Assembly: GCA_001940645.1 (NCBI GenBank)
Contig: MDVS01000034.1
Span: forward strand, 1-35,257
From: Candidatus Heimdallarchaeota archaeon LC_3
GTDB taxonomy: Archaea > Asgardarchaeota > Heimdallarchaeia > Hodarchaeales > LC-3
DNA: 35,257 nucleotides
Direction: 5' to 3'
A program made the translations under genes and the position numbers. Each line of letters begins with the position of its first letter. Positions within the stretch are counted from its first letter, which is position 1. Shown in pieces: positions 8,843-17,285 of the stretch. The notes under the pieces were generated by a model. It searched no databases, was not told the DNA's origin, and was given only the letters and a program-made list of their open reading frames with translations.

Positions 8843-8947
8843 CAGAGCTGGGAATATTCTATGAGTAATAGAAGAAAATCGTATAAACCAAAAAGTAAAG
8901 CCACTTAAAAAACTAATAATCAGACTACCATTGAAAATATTGATCAA

Positions 8948-9418
8948 ATGATTTCAAAAGTACAAACACGGGATAAAAAAACTATTAAAAGACCTTCTAA
9001 TTCTAGTTCATATACTAAAGTCGCTATATTATCAATAATAGTTCTTTCTTCAGGATTTTTTATTTTAAATTCTCTTAATACTTCATCAAACCCTGCAATC
9101 ATCCCTCCAGGCAAGGTACTACCTAATAACATGATTGAAAAATCTGATCCTAAAATTCTGAGTTCTGAATATGTTGATTCAGCTTATAATTATGTGAAAT
9201 CTAATAGTAATTTGCTTGAACAGCTTAAATGCTATTGCGGTTGTGATAATATCCATGATAATAATCGTCAATGTTTTTGGAAAGACAATGGAACAATAGA
9301 TACCCATGCTCAAAGTTGTGGAGTTTGTATTCATATAGCTTTAGCTGCGAAACAATTAAATGAAGCTGATTGGACTACCACCGAGATTAGACAGTATATT
9401 GATTCACTATATCGCTGA
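8948..9418 (+). CDS. PCYCGC-motif membrane-anchored protein
   Basis: One membrane span (about residues 24-44) is followed by an extracytoplasmic domain with the cysteine pattern of the PCYCGC-motif family: LKCYCGC, then RQCFW, then an HAQSCGVC block and a helix ending in DSLYR. The six cysteines are probably a metal- or redox-linked site; the family has no established function that I can name with certainty. The reading frame really begins at ATG 8861, which has a correctly placed TATA box. Codon 16 of that longer form is TAA (8906-8908), flanked by MSNRRKSYKPKSKAT and KTNNQTTIENIDQ. Translation may restart at ATG 8948, or the gene is broken, or the stop is a consensus error. Confidence 0.7.
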   Translation: MISKVQTRDKKTIKRPSNSSSYTKVAILSIIVLSSGFFILNSLNTSSNPAIIPPGKVLPNNMIEKSDPKILSSEYVDSAYNYVKSNSNLLEQLKCYCGCDNIHDNNRQCFWKDNGTIDTHAQSCGVCIHIALAAKQLNEADWTTTEIRQYIDSLYR

Positions 9419-9423
9419 TGTTA

Positions 9424-9441
9424 CTAATGAAAATTCATTAG
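9424..9441 (+). terminator. Hairpin just after the PCYCGC gene
   Basis: CTAATGAA-AA-TTCATTAG is a perfect 8-bp inverted repeat five bases after the stop codon. It has no long T tract behind it, so it could mark a transcript end or an RNA stability element. Confidence 0.35.
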
Positions 9442-9601
9442 ACTATGTGATTAAATAATTACTGGAATTTTCGGGATATAACCTTAAGAAATTTACTTAT
9501 GGTTGTTATTGGAATTAAAATTGATCTTATTTCCAAAAATTTTGTCAATTGCAAGGGGATTATATGTTATTGCTCATGATAATACTCATAATAAAATTGA
9601 C

Positions 9602-9615
9602 GTAGGTACACCTAC
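9602..9615. promoter_or_regulatory. Dyad GTAGG-TACA-CCTAC upstream of surface protein gene
   Basis: A perfect 5-bp dyad with a 4-base spacer lies about 30 bases upstream of the TATA box at 9638-9649. The same arms and spacing recur at 12339-12352, and a one-mismatch form at 18329-18342. Probably a binding site for a dimeric regulator. Confidence 0.5.
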
Positions 9616-9637
9616 TTTAAAAAACCGAATCTGAACA

Positions 9638-9649
9638 ATATATATAAAC
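9638..9649 (+). promoter_or_regulatory. TATA box of the second surface protein gene
   Basis: ATATATATAAAC predicts a transcription start near 9668 and a leader of about 24 bases. AAAGGA, seven bases before ATG 9692, can act as ribosome binding site. Confidence 0.45.
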
Positions 9650-9691
9650 TTTGTTTAACCTACTTTCAAACAATTAATTAAAGGATCCATT

Positions 9692-10714
9692 ATGAGATCA
9701 AATATTTGGAATAAAAATAAATTAATAGCAATATTACTGTTTCTAATATTTTTTAACAGCATCATAATCAATGTTAAAGGATCTGAAGAACAAACGACTA
9801 CGATTACCGCAACAGAAGTTTCTACAATAACAGAACCATCAATCACTTTCGATTCTGAGGTTAAGGTAAATGATCAAACCATTGGAAAATATCGTACAGA
9901 AACGAAATTTACTGACTCTACCGGTTACACAGTTGAAGGTGTTACTGCTGGATCGTTAGCGCTAACAGTAATAAATGTTGATGCAACAAAGGCTCAAGTT
10001 AATATTGGGAGACGAATATCAATAGACCAAAATGACCAACTTTGGATTAATAGAGGTAGTTGGACAAAAAATTCAGGTACTGGTGTGTCGGAGTCTTATT
10101 CAGTAGTCAATATTCAAGACACAGGGCAATATTCCCTATTAATAAATCCATACGGTCAATTTGTAAGTTCTTCAGGATATTTGTTTAATCCTTTTCCCCA
10201 AAGTTCATCTGCTTTAAAAATTTTTGTTGCTAATCCTAACAATTGGATACAACGTATTAAATTAGATGGTGATAACTTTTTTGAAGGAAATACAAGACAA
10301 ACTTGGAATTATCAATTTTACAATATATCGAGTTATCAATTCGAAACAATAACCGATACAGCATTATTAGATGAGTATTCCATAGAGGTTACGGGAAATA
10401 AACTTGAAGTATTTATGGAAATTTCAAATTTTCTTGAACGCAATCTATTTGATGTATCTTTACCAAAACAGCCGATTGTTGATTTGTATACTTATTCCAT
10501 GATAGTGGAATATCATGAGAATGGATTACTTAAAGGTGCTGAATTGAAAACTACACATGATGCCGGTGATAGTGGAAAAATGGTAATGGAATATACATTC
10601 AATGCTGGAGGTCAGTTAGGTGGTAATACACCAGGATTTGATCTAATCACGATTTTCTCTATGCTATCTGTAGTAACAATTCCTCTAATTATTTTAAGAA
10701 GAAGAAAATCATAA
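9692..10714 (+). CDS. Secreted surface protein with TPGF C-terminal anchor
   Basis: A signal-type N-terminus (NKLIAILLFLIFFNSIIIN, about residues 8-26) leads into a Thr-rich stretch and a beta-rich extracellular domain. The C-terminus is TPGF, a hydrophobic span, then LRRRKS. This matches the tail design of the 786-residue protein at 610-2970, so both are probably processed or anchored by the same machinery. No enzymatic motif was recognised. The start ATG has AAAGGA upstream and a TATA box further up, with the GTAGG-N4-CCTAC dyad beyond that, suggesting regulation shared with the transporter gene at 12389. Role: cell-surface protein of unknown ligand. Confidence 0.7.
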   Translation: MRSNIWNKNKLIAILLFLIFFNSIIINVKGSEEQTTTITATEVSTITEPSITFDSEVKVNDQTIGKYRTETKFTDSTGYTVEGVTAGSLALTVINVDATKAQVNIGRRISIDQNDQLWINRGSWTKNSGTGVSESYSVVNIQDTGQYSLLINPYGQFVSSSGYLFNPFPQSSSALKIFVANPNNWIQRIKLDGDNFFEGNTRQTWNYQFYNISSYQFETITDTALLDEYSIEVTGNKLEVFMEISNFLERNLFDVSLPKQPIVDLYTYSMIVEYHENGLLKGAELKTTHDAGDSGKMVMEYTFNAGGQLGGNTPGFDLITIFSMLSVVTIPLIILRRRKS

Positions 10715-10988
10715 TTAGTTTTCAATCTTTTTTATATATATATTTAGATAATTGCAAAACTATCTGTTTAAATTTCATCTTTTTTGTTTTGTAGAGTTAC
10801 AAATACTCTTGTTATTTATTTTCATTACTGAATAATATAATAAATGATATATACAATTTATTGCAAACCAGTAAATTATTAATAAGAGCGATAATAACCC
10901 ATAAAGTTTATAAACTCATTATTATAAGTTTACATGGAATTTGCAGCCAACCATCAACAGTTAATGAAATTCCAGATATCTACGGGTT

Positions 10989-11999
10989 ATGAAAATGCAA
11001 ACATATCGCTCTATTAAAGGAATAAATTTAGATATACTTAAATCTTCCGTTATGAATTTATCAATTAAGAAATGGTTACCTAGGAGAAAATCTCGATTTG
11101 GAAGACCATCTTATAATCCTATAAGTTTATTTTTAGGTCATTTATTAAAGATAAGAGAGTTATTTCAATATGATACAACTTTAGAAGAAAAATTACACGA
11201 AAATAATGATTTCAGGAAATTTTGCGGTTTTAATAAAGAAAATATTCCCTCTCATGACACTTTTTCTCGATTTTTGCGAAATTTGTCTGAAATAACTATT
11301 TTGAAAATATTAAAAAAGATTGATGAACATTTGGTATCCATTGGGATGTTTGATAAAGACGAATTAGCATTGGATGCAACAGATATATTATCAAATGGTC
11401 GTAATAGACATAATTTAGATCCAGACGCGGGATATGGCTATAAAACTGATAAAGAGCGTTTTCACGGTTATTGGGTTTATTTTGTTAGTGGAACAACAAG
11501 CGAAATTGCACGGTCCTCCTGGGTTCTTCCAGCAAATATACATCAATCAAATGGTGCAATGATTCTTTTTAATCATTTAGAGAAACGTGATCTATGTTCA
11601 GCTTCTGTTATGACTATGGATGGTGCTTTTGATGATAAGAAATGTTATTCTCGAAATATTGAGTTAGGATTAATTCCTGCTATATCATATAACCATAAAA
11701 AGGCTAAAATCAAGCATTTTAACTACCTTAGAAAATCTAATTGGCGAAAGATAGCTTTAGGAAGAGAAGGAGTTAGAATAAGAAATTTGAGTACGAAAAA
11801 AAGAAGTTCCGTTGAAAGATATCAGTCCACGTTTAAAGACATCCTTAAAGGTCGTGTAGTTCCGGTTAGAGGATTAATAAAGGTTAGAAAATATGTTCTG
11901 TTCGCGTGTATTCTCTCTCAATTAATAGGCAAGGTGAATTGGATTAAAATCCACAAACGAAACAGATTTTCTTTAATTAAGCTCAATAAATTCATTTAA
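10989..11999 (+). CDS. IS4/IS5-type DDE transposase
   Basis: The 336-residue protein begins with the N-terminal domain typical of IS5/IS1182 transposases (NPISLFLGHLLKIRELFQYD ... IPSHDTFSRFLR). A DDE nuclease core follows: ALDATDI (first Asp), TMDGAFDD (second Asp) and RSSVERYQSTFKD (Glu), with the expected basic region after it. All three catalytic residues are present and the frame is open, so the enzyme may be active. Length matches the family. It cuts and joins the ends of its own element. It separates the surface-protein gene from the transporter gene. Start ATG 10989; an ATG two codons later is equally possible. Confidence 0.9.
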   Translation: MKMQTYRSIKGINLDILKSSVMNLSIKKWLPRRKSRFGRPSYNPISLFLGHLLKIRELFQYDTTLEEKLHENNDFRKFCGFNKENIPSHDTFSRFLRNLSEITILKILKKIDEHLVSIGMFDKDELALDATDILSNGRNRHNLDPDAGYGYKTDKERFHGYWVYFVSGTTSEIARSSWVLPANIHQSNGAMILFNHLEKRDLCSASVMTMDGAFDDKKCYSRNIELGLIPAISYNHKKAKIKHFNYLRKSNWRKIALGREGVRIRNLSTKKRSSVERYQSTFKDILKGRVVPVRGLIKVRKYVLFACILSQLIGKVNWIKIHKRNRFSLIKLNKFI

Positions 12000-12039
12000 T
12001 ATTTGTTTTTTTTTCTTTATAGAGATTTTTCTACTTAAA

Positions 12040-12087
12040 TTATGGCCTGTGCTTCATTTCAAAATATTTTTAAACGCTTGGCCATAA
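12040..12087. repeat. Inverted repeat TTATGGCC / GGCCATAA
   Basis: Two perfect 8-base arms (12040-12047 and 12080-12087) enclose 32 bases, just after the transposase gene and inside the proposed element. It may be a transcription stop or a sub-terminal transposase site; neither is shown. Confidence 0.35.
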
Positions 12088-12338
12088 ATGAGATATAAAA
12101 AATTTCTTTTTGCAATAGCCTAAATTATTATAAAAAAGACTTTCACTGATTGTTTTCCACTTATTGTATTATTTTATTGTAATAAGGTGAGGAAAAAGTA
12201 ATTTATTTCTTAAAATTCTTTTATTCTGGAAAATATTATACAAAAGATCTTTTTGTTTGATTTTTTAGGATTTTTGGGGCACTTTTTTCCCAAACAAGAT
12301 AATTGTACTTTGGCAAGCTTATTAATTAGTACAAATTT

Positions 12339-12352
12339 GTAGGCAAACCTAC
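12339..12352. promoter_or_regulatory. Dyad GTAGG-CAAA-CCTAC upstream of NSS transporter
   Basis: The same dyad as at 9602. It lies about 26 bases after an AT-rich TATA-like stretch (TTATTAATTAGT, 12319-12330), so it would cover the transcription start of the transporter gene. The placement suits repression. Confidence 0.5.
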
Positions 12353-12388
12353 ACACTTTCTTCCATTAAAAAATCGGTAGGACAAAAA

Positions 12389-13936
12389 ATGAGTTCAGAA
12401 TCAAATTATTCGGTCGAATGTCATACTTGCTTTTCAAGTAAGAGTCGCTTCAGTATGGTATCTATCATGCTAGGAATGACAGTTTGTTTTAGTACATTGT
12501 GGAGGTTTCCATACCAAGTGGCTAATTTTGGGGGAGCTGGTTATATTTTGGTATATATCTTAATGATAAGTTTATTTGTTTTCCCAGCCCTTACAGCTGA
12601 ATGGGGTTTGGGTCGTTTCACTAAACGTGGCCCTGATGGAGCTTATACCCAACTAAAAATGCCCGGTGGAAAATTGATAGCAGTCATTCTTTTTGGTGTA
12701 GTATTAGCCGTTGGATCTTATTTTGTGATTTGGATAGGATGGATCTTACGATACGGTATCTCCTCCCTTCTGGATTCAAATTTAGTAAATCCAGCAACAA
12801 ATAGCAACCAATATTTTGACTCACAAGTCGCTTCTGATCCAGTATTACAACTTGTATTTGCTTTAATAGTCCTTCTTTTAATCGCTCCTACGATTCTTGG
12901 AGGAACTAAGAAAATAGAAAGTTTAAGCAAAACAATTGTACCAATTTTTTATTTATTGGTGATAGGAATGACTTTCTTAATTATAATACAACCTGGGGTT
13001 CTTACTGGTACATTTAATTTCCTAACTTCTCTTGATATAAGCACACAAATAACATCTTTTACTTTTATTGCTGCGTTAGGCCAAGCATTCTTTTCTTTAT
13101 GTCTTGGAGGAACATATATGGTTCTGTATGCAAGTTATACTGAGAAAAAACATACACACAACATCCCTGGTAATGCATTGTTTACAGTAATCGGTAATAC
13201 ACTGGCTAGTCTAATTGCTGTTGTATTAGTTATAGGTGTGGTTATTATGTCAGGTATAGTAACAACCGATGGTCTTGCATCATTTGGACCAGGATTGTTC
13301 TTTGGAGTTATTCCTGAAGCCTTCCAAGCAATTAGTCTTACTCTTGGTGGTCCTATATCAGCTCTATTAATGGCAGTTTTCTTTATTATGTTTTTCTTTT
13401 CAGCTTATTTACCAATGACAGCAATTATTACAGTCACAACAACTGCATTAGAAAGAAGTTTTAATATTAAACGAAGATCTGCATTTTTAATCATTCTTGG
13501 ATCAACTTTATTACTTGCTATTCCTTCAGCTCTTTCTCCACTAGATGGAGGATTCTTATATAATTTAGATATTTTTGTTGGAGCAATAGGATCAGTTATT
13601 GGTAGTATTATTGCTATGATAGCATTTGCTTGGTTTATTGACAAGAAAGTAGCTCTTGAAGAAATTAATATTGGATCAAGAATCAAACTAGGCAATTTTT
13701 ATCATTTCACGATTAAATATATTGCACCCATGTTTATGATATTTGTTGTTCTTTACGCGTTAGCAGATGTCGTACTTGCAAATGTTGGGTTGAATGCATT
13801 ACAAGAAACAGATTATTTCCTATATAAGTCAATTATAGATATTTCTCCAATATTAGTTGCAGTAATTTTAGTTTTCGTAGCAATATTGGCAATAGGTCAA
13901 TCTTTAATCACTAAGAATCGGAAAACATCTACATAA
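12389..13936 (+). CDS. NSS-family Na+-coupled amino acid symporter (LeuT-like)
   Basis: The 515-residue, roughly 12-span protein shows hallmarks of the sodium:neurotransmitter symporter family. The first helix contains LWRFPYQVANFGGAGY (Arg39 in the conserved WRFP), and the sixth contains GQAFFSLCLGGTYMVLYASY, matching the unwound substrate/Na+ site of LeuT. The GN usually preceding the WRFP motif is FST here, so ion or substrate contacts may differ. These transporters take up amino acids or related compounds with Na+. GGTAGGA six bases before the ATG is a strong ribosome binding site. The dyad GTAGG-N4-CCTAC lies at the promoter. The radical SAM gene follows 90 bases later on the same strand; a shared role is possible. 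Confidence 0.88.
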   Translation: MSSESNYSVECHTCFSSKSRFSMVSIMLGMTVCFSTLWRFPYQVANFGGAGYILVYILMISLFVFPALTAEWGLGRFTKRGPDGAYTQLKMPGGKLIAVILFGVVLAVGSYFVIWIGWILRYGISSLLDSNLVNPATNSNQYFDSQVASDPVLQLVFALIVLLLIAPTILGGTKKIESLSKTIVPIFYLLVIGMTFLIIIQPGVLTGTFNFLTSLDISTQITSFTFIAALGQAFFSLCLGGTYMVLYASYTEKKHTHNIPGNALFTVIGNTLASLIAVVLVIGVVIMSGIVTTDGLASFGPGLFFGVIPEAFQAISLTLGGPISALLMAVFFIMFFFSAYLPMTAIITVTTTALERSFNIKRRSAFLIILGSTLLLAIPSALSPLDGGFLYNLDIFVGAIGSVIGSIIAMIAFAWFIDKKVALEEINIGSRIKLGNFYHFTIKYIAPMFMIFVVLYALADVVLANVGLNALQETDYFLYKSIIDISPILVAVILVFVAILAIGQSLITKNRKTST

Positions 13937-14026
13937 ATCGTTTTAAAGTAAAATTTCCATTCTTCATTTTTTGTAGTTAAATAATACATTAAATATTATA
14001 CAGAATGATTAAAAGTAGAGACCAAC

Positions 14027-14944
14027 ATGACTATAGCTTTGCAATCTAGTAAATTAGAACAAAAAAATGTTTATTCTGTCCCTTTTTTGGCAGATCAACA
14101 TCAAGAATTTGTATTATGGTTTTTTACTGGATCGCGCTGTAATCTTGAATGCACCCATTGTTATGTCGAATCTAGTCCCACAGCTAACCAACATCCTTAT
14201 TTAACATTCGAAACATTTTGGAAATATTTGGATGAAGCATTAAAGAGAAAAGATAAGCAGTTAGAGATCTATTTTACTGGAGGAGAACCATTCATAAATC
14301 CAGAAATAACAAAAATGTTAAAAAAATCTCTTGAATTTGCTAATACGACAGTTCTTACTAATGCTATACGTATTACTAAAAAATTAGCTAAAAAATTACA
14401 GGTTATTCAAGCGAATTCAAAAAATATTCTTACTTTCAGAGTTTCCCTTGATGGTCCTAGTGAAGAGACAAATGATTTAATTAGAGGAGCAAATTCATTT
14501 AAAAATGCTAATAAGGGTTTGAAAAATCTTGTTGAGGCAGGTTTCAATCCTATTATTACCGCGATGAAAAGTTGGAGTAATAATAATAATAATGATGTTA
14601 ATAGCCAATATGTTGAATTGGTCGAAGATATTGGTATTCCCCAAGGACAATCCAGACTGAAATTATTACCTCCAATCCTTATTGGGAATGAAGAAAAAAG
14701 AAATCGATCCTATAATGAAACAGAAATGTTTACTGAAGGATGTTTCATCGATTACAACTATAATAACTTACAGTGCAGTAAGTGTCGTATGGTGTCAGAG
14801 AATGGGGTGTGGGTGTGTCCAATACTAATAAATGATGATGAAGCAAGAATGGGAGACACAATTAAAGAAGCTTCAAAACCTTATGAAATGAAACAAATGG
14901 CCTGTTGGACCTGTCGAATGTCAGGACTTAATTGTGAAAATTGA
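14027..14944 (+). CDS. Radical SAM enzyme with SPASM-like C-terminus
   Basis: CNLECTHC (Cys38, Cys42, Cys45) is the CxxxCxxC motif that holds the SAM-cleaving 4Fe-4S cluster. TGGEPF at 84-89 is the SAM-binding motif, and VSLDGP follows as expected. The C-terminal region adds seven cysteines (239, 250, 253, 264, 293, 296, 303), enough for auxiliary iron-sulfur clusters as in SPASM or twitch domains. Enzymes of this type modify peptides or make cofactors; no peptide substrate gene was recognised next to it. A TATA-like TAAATATTATA lies about 30 bases before the ATG, so it can be transcribed apart from the upstream transporter gene. A run of five AAT codons encodes an Asn tract near residue 184. 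Confidence 0.85.
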   Translation: MTIALQSSKLEQKNVYSVPFLADQHQEFVLWFFTGSRCNLECTHCYVESSPTANQHPYLTFETFWKYLDEALKRKDKQLEIYFTGGEPFINPEITKMLKKSLEFANTTVLTNAIRITKKLAKKLQVIQANSKNILTFRVSLDGPSEETNDLIRGANSFKNANKGLKNLVEAGFNPIITAMKSWSNNNNNDVNSQYVELVEDIGIPQGQSRLKLLPPILIGNEEKRNRSYNETEMFTEGCFIDYNYNNLQCSKCRMVSENGVWVCPILINDDEARMGDTIKEASKPYEMKQMACWTCRMSGLNCEN

Positions 14945-15074
14945 ATTTAAAGTTTTTTTCCAATTTATTTTGATATTTCGGATTATCAAATAGATTTGGA
15001 AAGTTTTTACTATGAATTTAGATTAATCATCTTTAAGAGAATCCATCTCACAAAAGCTAATAGATAAAAATTAT

Positions 15075-15629
15075 TCACCAGTGAACATTCAGGATCATTC
15101 TTCCTAATTTTACGAAAGCTTCTTGAACATTGATCCCAGTTTTTGCTGAAGTTTCAAAATAAGGAATTTGCCATTGTTCTGCTGCATAAAAATCAGTTAA
15201 ATCTTTTGCTAGTTTTTCTCCATCTTGGTAGCTCATTGATGAAGATATTGTTTCCCGTAAATCGGTTTTGTTGCCTAAAAGAACAATTGGGATAGTTTTT
15301 TTGGGTATTGCTCTTTGTAATTCCATTATCCATTTTGTTGTATTCTCGTATGATTCGTATCGAGTCACATCAAAAACAATAATTGCTCCAGCAGATCCAT
15401 TATAGAACATTCTACGGACTTCTTTGAATCGTGGTTGTCCTGCCATATCCCATATTTGGTATTTTAAATCTAATTCTTCAATCAATTTGCTACTCATATC
15501 TGCTCCTAGAGTCATTAGATAATTACTAGTAAAACCTTTGCCCATGAAACTATTACGCAACGCTGTTTTACCTACAGCACCATCCCCTAGTAAAACAATT
15601 TTGGAAAACTTTGCGATTTTTAAAACCAA
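15075..15629 (-). CDS. Ras/Rab-like small GTPase
   Basis: All five G motifs are present: GDGAVGKT (15-22), Thr40 in the switch I region, WDMAGQ (60-65), NKTD (120-123) and ETSAK (159-163). This is a complete eukaryote-like Ras-superfamily fold; proteins of this kind are abundant in Asgard archaea. Switch II has DMAGQ instead of the usual DTAGQ. The chain ends right after the last helix (LNVHW), without the cysteine-containing tail used for lipid attachment in eukaryotes, so membrane recruitment would need another route. The start is TTG at 15629; no ATG or GTG precedes it before an in-frame stop, and a TATA-like TTATTTATTTAA lies about 40 bases upstream. Cellular process unknown. Confidence 0.92.
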   Translation of the reverse strand: MVLKIAKFSKIVLLGDGAVGKTALRNSFMGKGFTSNYLMTLGADMSSKLIEELDLKYQIWDMAGQPRFKEVRRMFYNGSAGAIIVFDVTRYESYENTTKWIMELQRAIPKKTIPIVLLGNKTDLRETISSSMSYQDGEKLAKDLTDFYAAEQWQIPYFETSAKTGINVQEAFVKLGRMILNVHW

Positions 15630-15785
15630 CCAAATATAAATTAATAATAGTGCTAATCAGAAATTTCTTAAATAAATAAGATTAACACCTTATTTGAGAA
15701 AAACTTGCAGAAATTTAAATAAATTCTTATTATTCCTATTAATGAAAAAAGCAATATAATTGTAATTTAAAATCAAACGAACGAA

Positions 15786-16361
15786 ATGAAAATGGAAATA
15801 CTTTTTTCAACAAAACGCTTAGTTATGCGTCGATTATATCTTTCGGACCTTAATTCTATTCTTCACTACCGAAATGATCCTAATATTATGAAATATCAGG
15901 GATGGGAAAACAAATTAATATCAGTAGAAGGTATTGGTTTCATTAAAAAACATCAAGTGAAAAATATATGAGACTTAAACAATTGGATGTAAATAGCTAT
16001 TGAAGGGAAATCCACTAATCATTTAATTGGTGACTGTGCTCCTCGACAATTTTCTTTATATCAAGGTGAATTTGGAATAATTATAGCAAAACAATATCAG
16101 GGAAATAATTATGGATTTGAGGCAATTCAAGCATTGTTTGATTTTGTTTTTAATAAATCAAAATTTCATCGAATGACTGGTTTAGTAGATATGAACAATA
16201 TCCCTTCAATTAAACTCCAAAAACGATTGGGTATGAGAAAAGAAGCTCATTATATAAAGAGTTTCTATTATAAAAGCACTGGTAAATGGGAAGATGAATA
16301 TCTGTTTGCGATATTAAAACAAAACTGGAAAAAGAATCTATATAAGCACTTAATTACCTAG
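15786..16361 (+). pseudogene. GNAT acetyltransferase (RimJ/RimL-like) with two in-frame stops
   Basis: One uninterrupted frame of 191 codons encodes a typical RimJ/RimL-type N-acetyltransferase: TKRLVMRRLYLSD at the start, RNDPNIMKYQGW, then AIEGK...LIGDC, YQGNNYGFEAIQA (acetyl-CoA region) and NIPSIKLQKRLGMRKEA. Two stops break it, TGA at 15969-15971 and TAA at 15990-15992, within DLNNWM where the family has W and Q (as in WxQIAIE). Both are explained by one transition each (TGG to TGA, CAA to TAA). Everything else, including length and order of motifs, is intact. Either a young pseudogene or a consensus error. As written, no functional protein is expected. Confidence 0.8.
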
Positions 16362-16371
16362 TTATAGTTTT

Positions 16372-17229
16372 TTACTTAATAAAAAATTCTGAAAGTAGAT
16401 TTTTGATTTCTTTTTGCATTTCGTGTTGCACCCAATGAGTAGCATCCTTAAAATAAACAAGTTTTCCATCCTTACATTTTTCTAAACTTAATTTGGCCAT
16501 TCGGTAATCTAACGCTGAATCTTTTACTCCCCAAATGATAAGAACAGGCATCGATAAAGATCCGGATTTTGGGGGAATCCTTTTCGATTGAATCATAGAT
16601 CTATACCAGTTAATCATTCCAGTTAAAGACCCTTTATGATTCCAAGCTTGCTGATATTGCAACAGTTCTTTTTCAGAAAATTTGTAAGTACTAGTCTTCA
16701 ATGCTGAGATGAGGAATTTATTATTAGCCAATTTAGAAAAAAATTCGGGAATTAGAGGTAATTGAAAAAATAACATGTACCAAGAGCTTTGAAGTTGAGA
16801 ACGGTGAGATTTTAGGAATTTCATAAACACTCCTGGGTGAGGAACATTACAAATAACTAATTTTTCAACAAAAGACGCATAATAGATCCCCAAAGACCAT
16901 GCAATGGCTGCACCCCAGTCATGACCCACAATATAAGCTTTTTCAACAGAATAAGACTTAATAAGATAAACAATGTCCTTAACAAGTTTTAAATTTGCAT
17001 AATCACCGATTTTTTTTGGTTTATCGCTTAGATTATAACCACGTTGGTCAGGAACAACTACATGAAAACCTTTAATAGCAAAATATTTTATATATTTGGC
17101 CCAACCAAACCAATATTCAGGGAAACCATGTAAGAAAATTAATAGAGGACCACTTGAAGGACCTGCCTCAATAATATGCAAATTAATATTATTAATGATT
17201 CTGAATGTCGATTGAATTTCTTGGTCCAT
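16372..17229 (-). CDS. Alpha/beta hydrolase, epoxide-hydrolase-like
   Basis: A 285-residue hydrolase with all signature elements of the soluble epoxide hydrolase/haloalkane dehalogenase branch: HGFPEYW (34-40) for the oxyanion hole, DQRGYNLSDKP (61-71), the nucleophile elbow GHDWGA with Asp104, the acid Asp237 in WGVKDSA, and the base His265 in DATHWVQHE. An Asp rather than Ser nucleophile points to epoxide or halide chemistry instead of ester hydrolysis. Lid tyrosines are plausible in NWYRSM. I placed the start at ATG 17229, not the GTG at 17247. The minus-strand TATA TTTAAATA at 17251-17258 is 26 bases before the ATG and only a few bases before the GTG. Natural substrate unknown. Confidence 0.88.
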   Translation of the reverse strand: MDQEIQSTFRIINNINLHIIEAGPSSGPLLIFLHGFPEYWFGWAKYIKYFAIKGFHVVVPDQRGYNLSDKPKKIGDYANLKLVKDIVYLIKSYSVEKAYIVGHDWGAAIAWSLGIYYASFVEKLVICNVPHPGVFMKFLKSHRSQLQSSWYMLFFQLPLIPEFFSKLANNKFLISALKTSTYKFSEKELLQYQQAWNHKGSLTGMINWYRSMIQSKRIPPKSGSLSMPVLIIWGVKDSALDYRMAKLSLEKCKDGKLVYFKDATHWVQHEMQKEIKNLLSEFFIK

Positions 17230-17250
17230 AAATAAAATGAGGTTCACTTG

Positions 17251-17258
17251 TATTTAAA
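17251..17258 (-). promoter_or_regulatory. TATA box of the alpha/beta hydrolase gene
   Basis: The minus strand reads TTTAAATA, centred about 26 bases before ATG 17229. This makes the transcript leaderless and rules out the upstream GTG. Confidence 0.6.
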
Positions 17259-17285
17259 CGAATTTTGTCCATATTGAATATACAT

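Larger units (their letters stand above)
10861..12115 (+). mobile_element. IS5-like insertion sequence, tentative boundaries
   Basis: The transposase gene is enclosed by short inverted ends: TTGCAAA at 10861-10867 and TTTGCAA at 12109-12115, each flanked outside by TA, a duplication used by some IS5 relatives. The resulting length, about 1.25 kb, is normal for that family. The ends match well for only seven bases, so the boundaries are provisional. Outside the right end TAAATTATTA repeats a stretch found inside the left end, so another boundary is possible. Confidence 0.4.

Noticed and set aside
8944..9132. Minus-strand frame MLLGSTLPGGMIAGFDE
   Set aside because: It overlaps the PCYCGC-motif gene on the other strand, which has a recognised domain and promoter.
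10857..12140. Direct similarity GCAA-N5-TAAATTATTA on both sides of the transposase as a target-site duplication
   Set aside because: The five middle bases differ and the sequence is mostly A/T; real target duplications should be exact.
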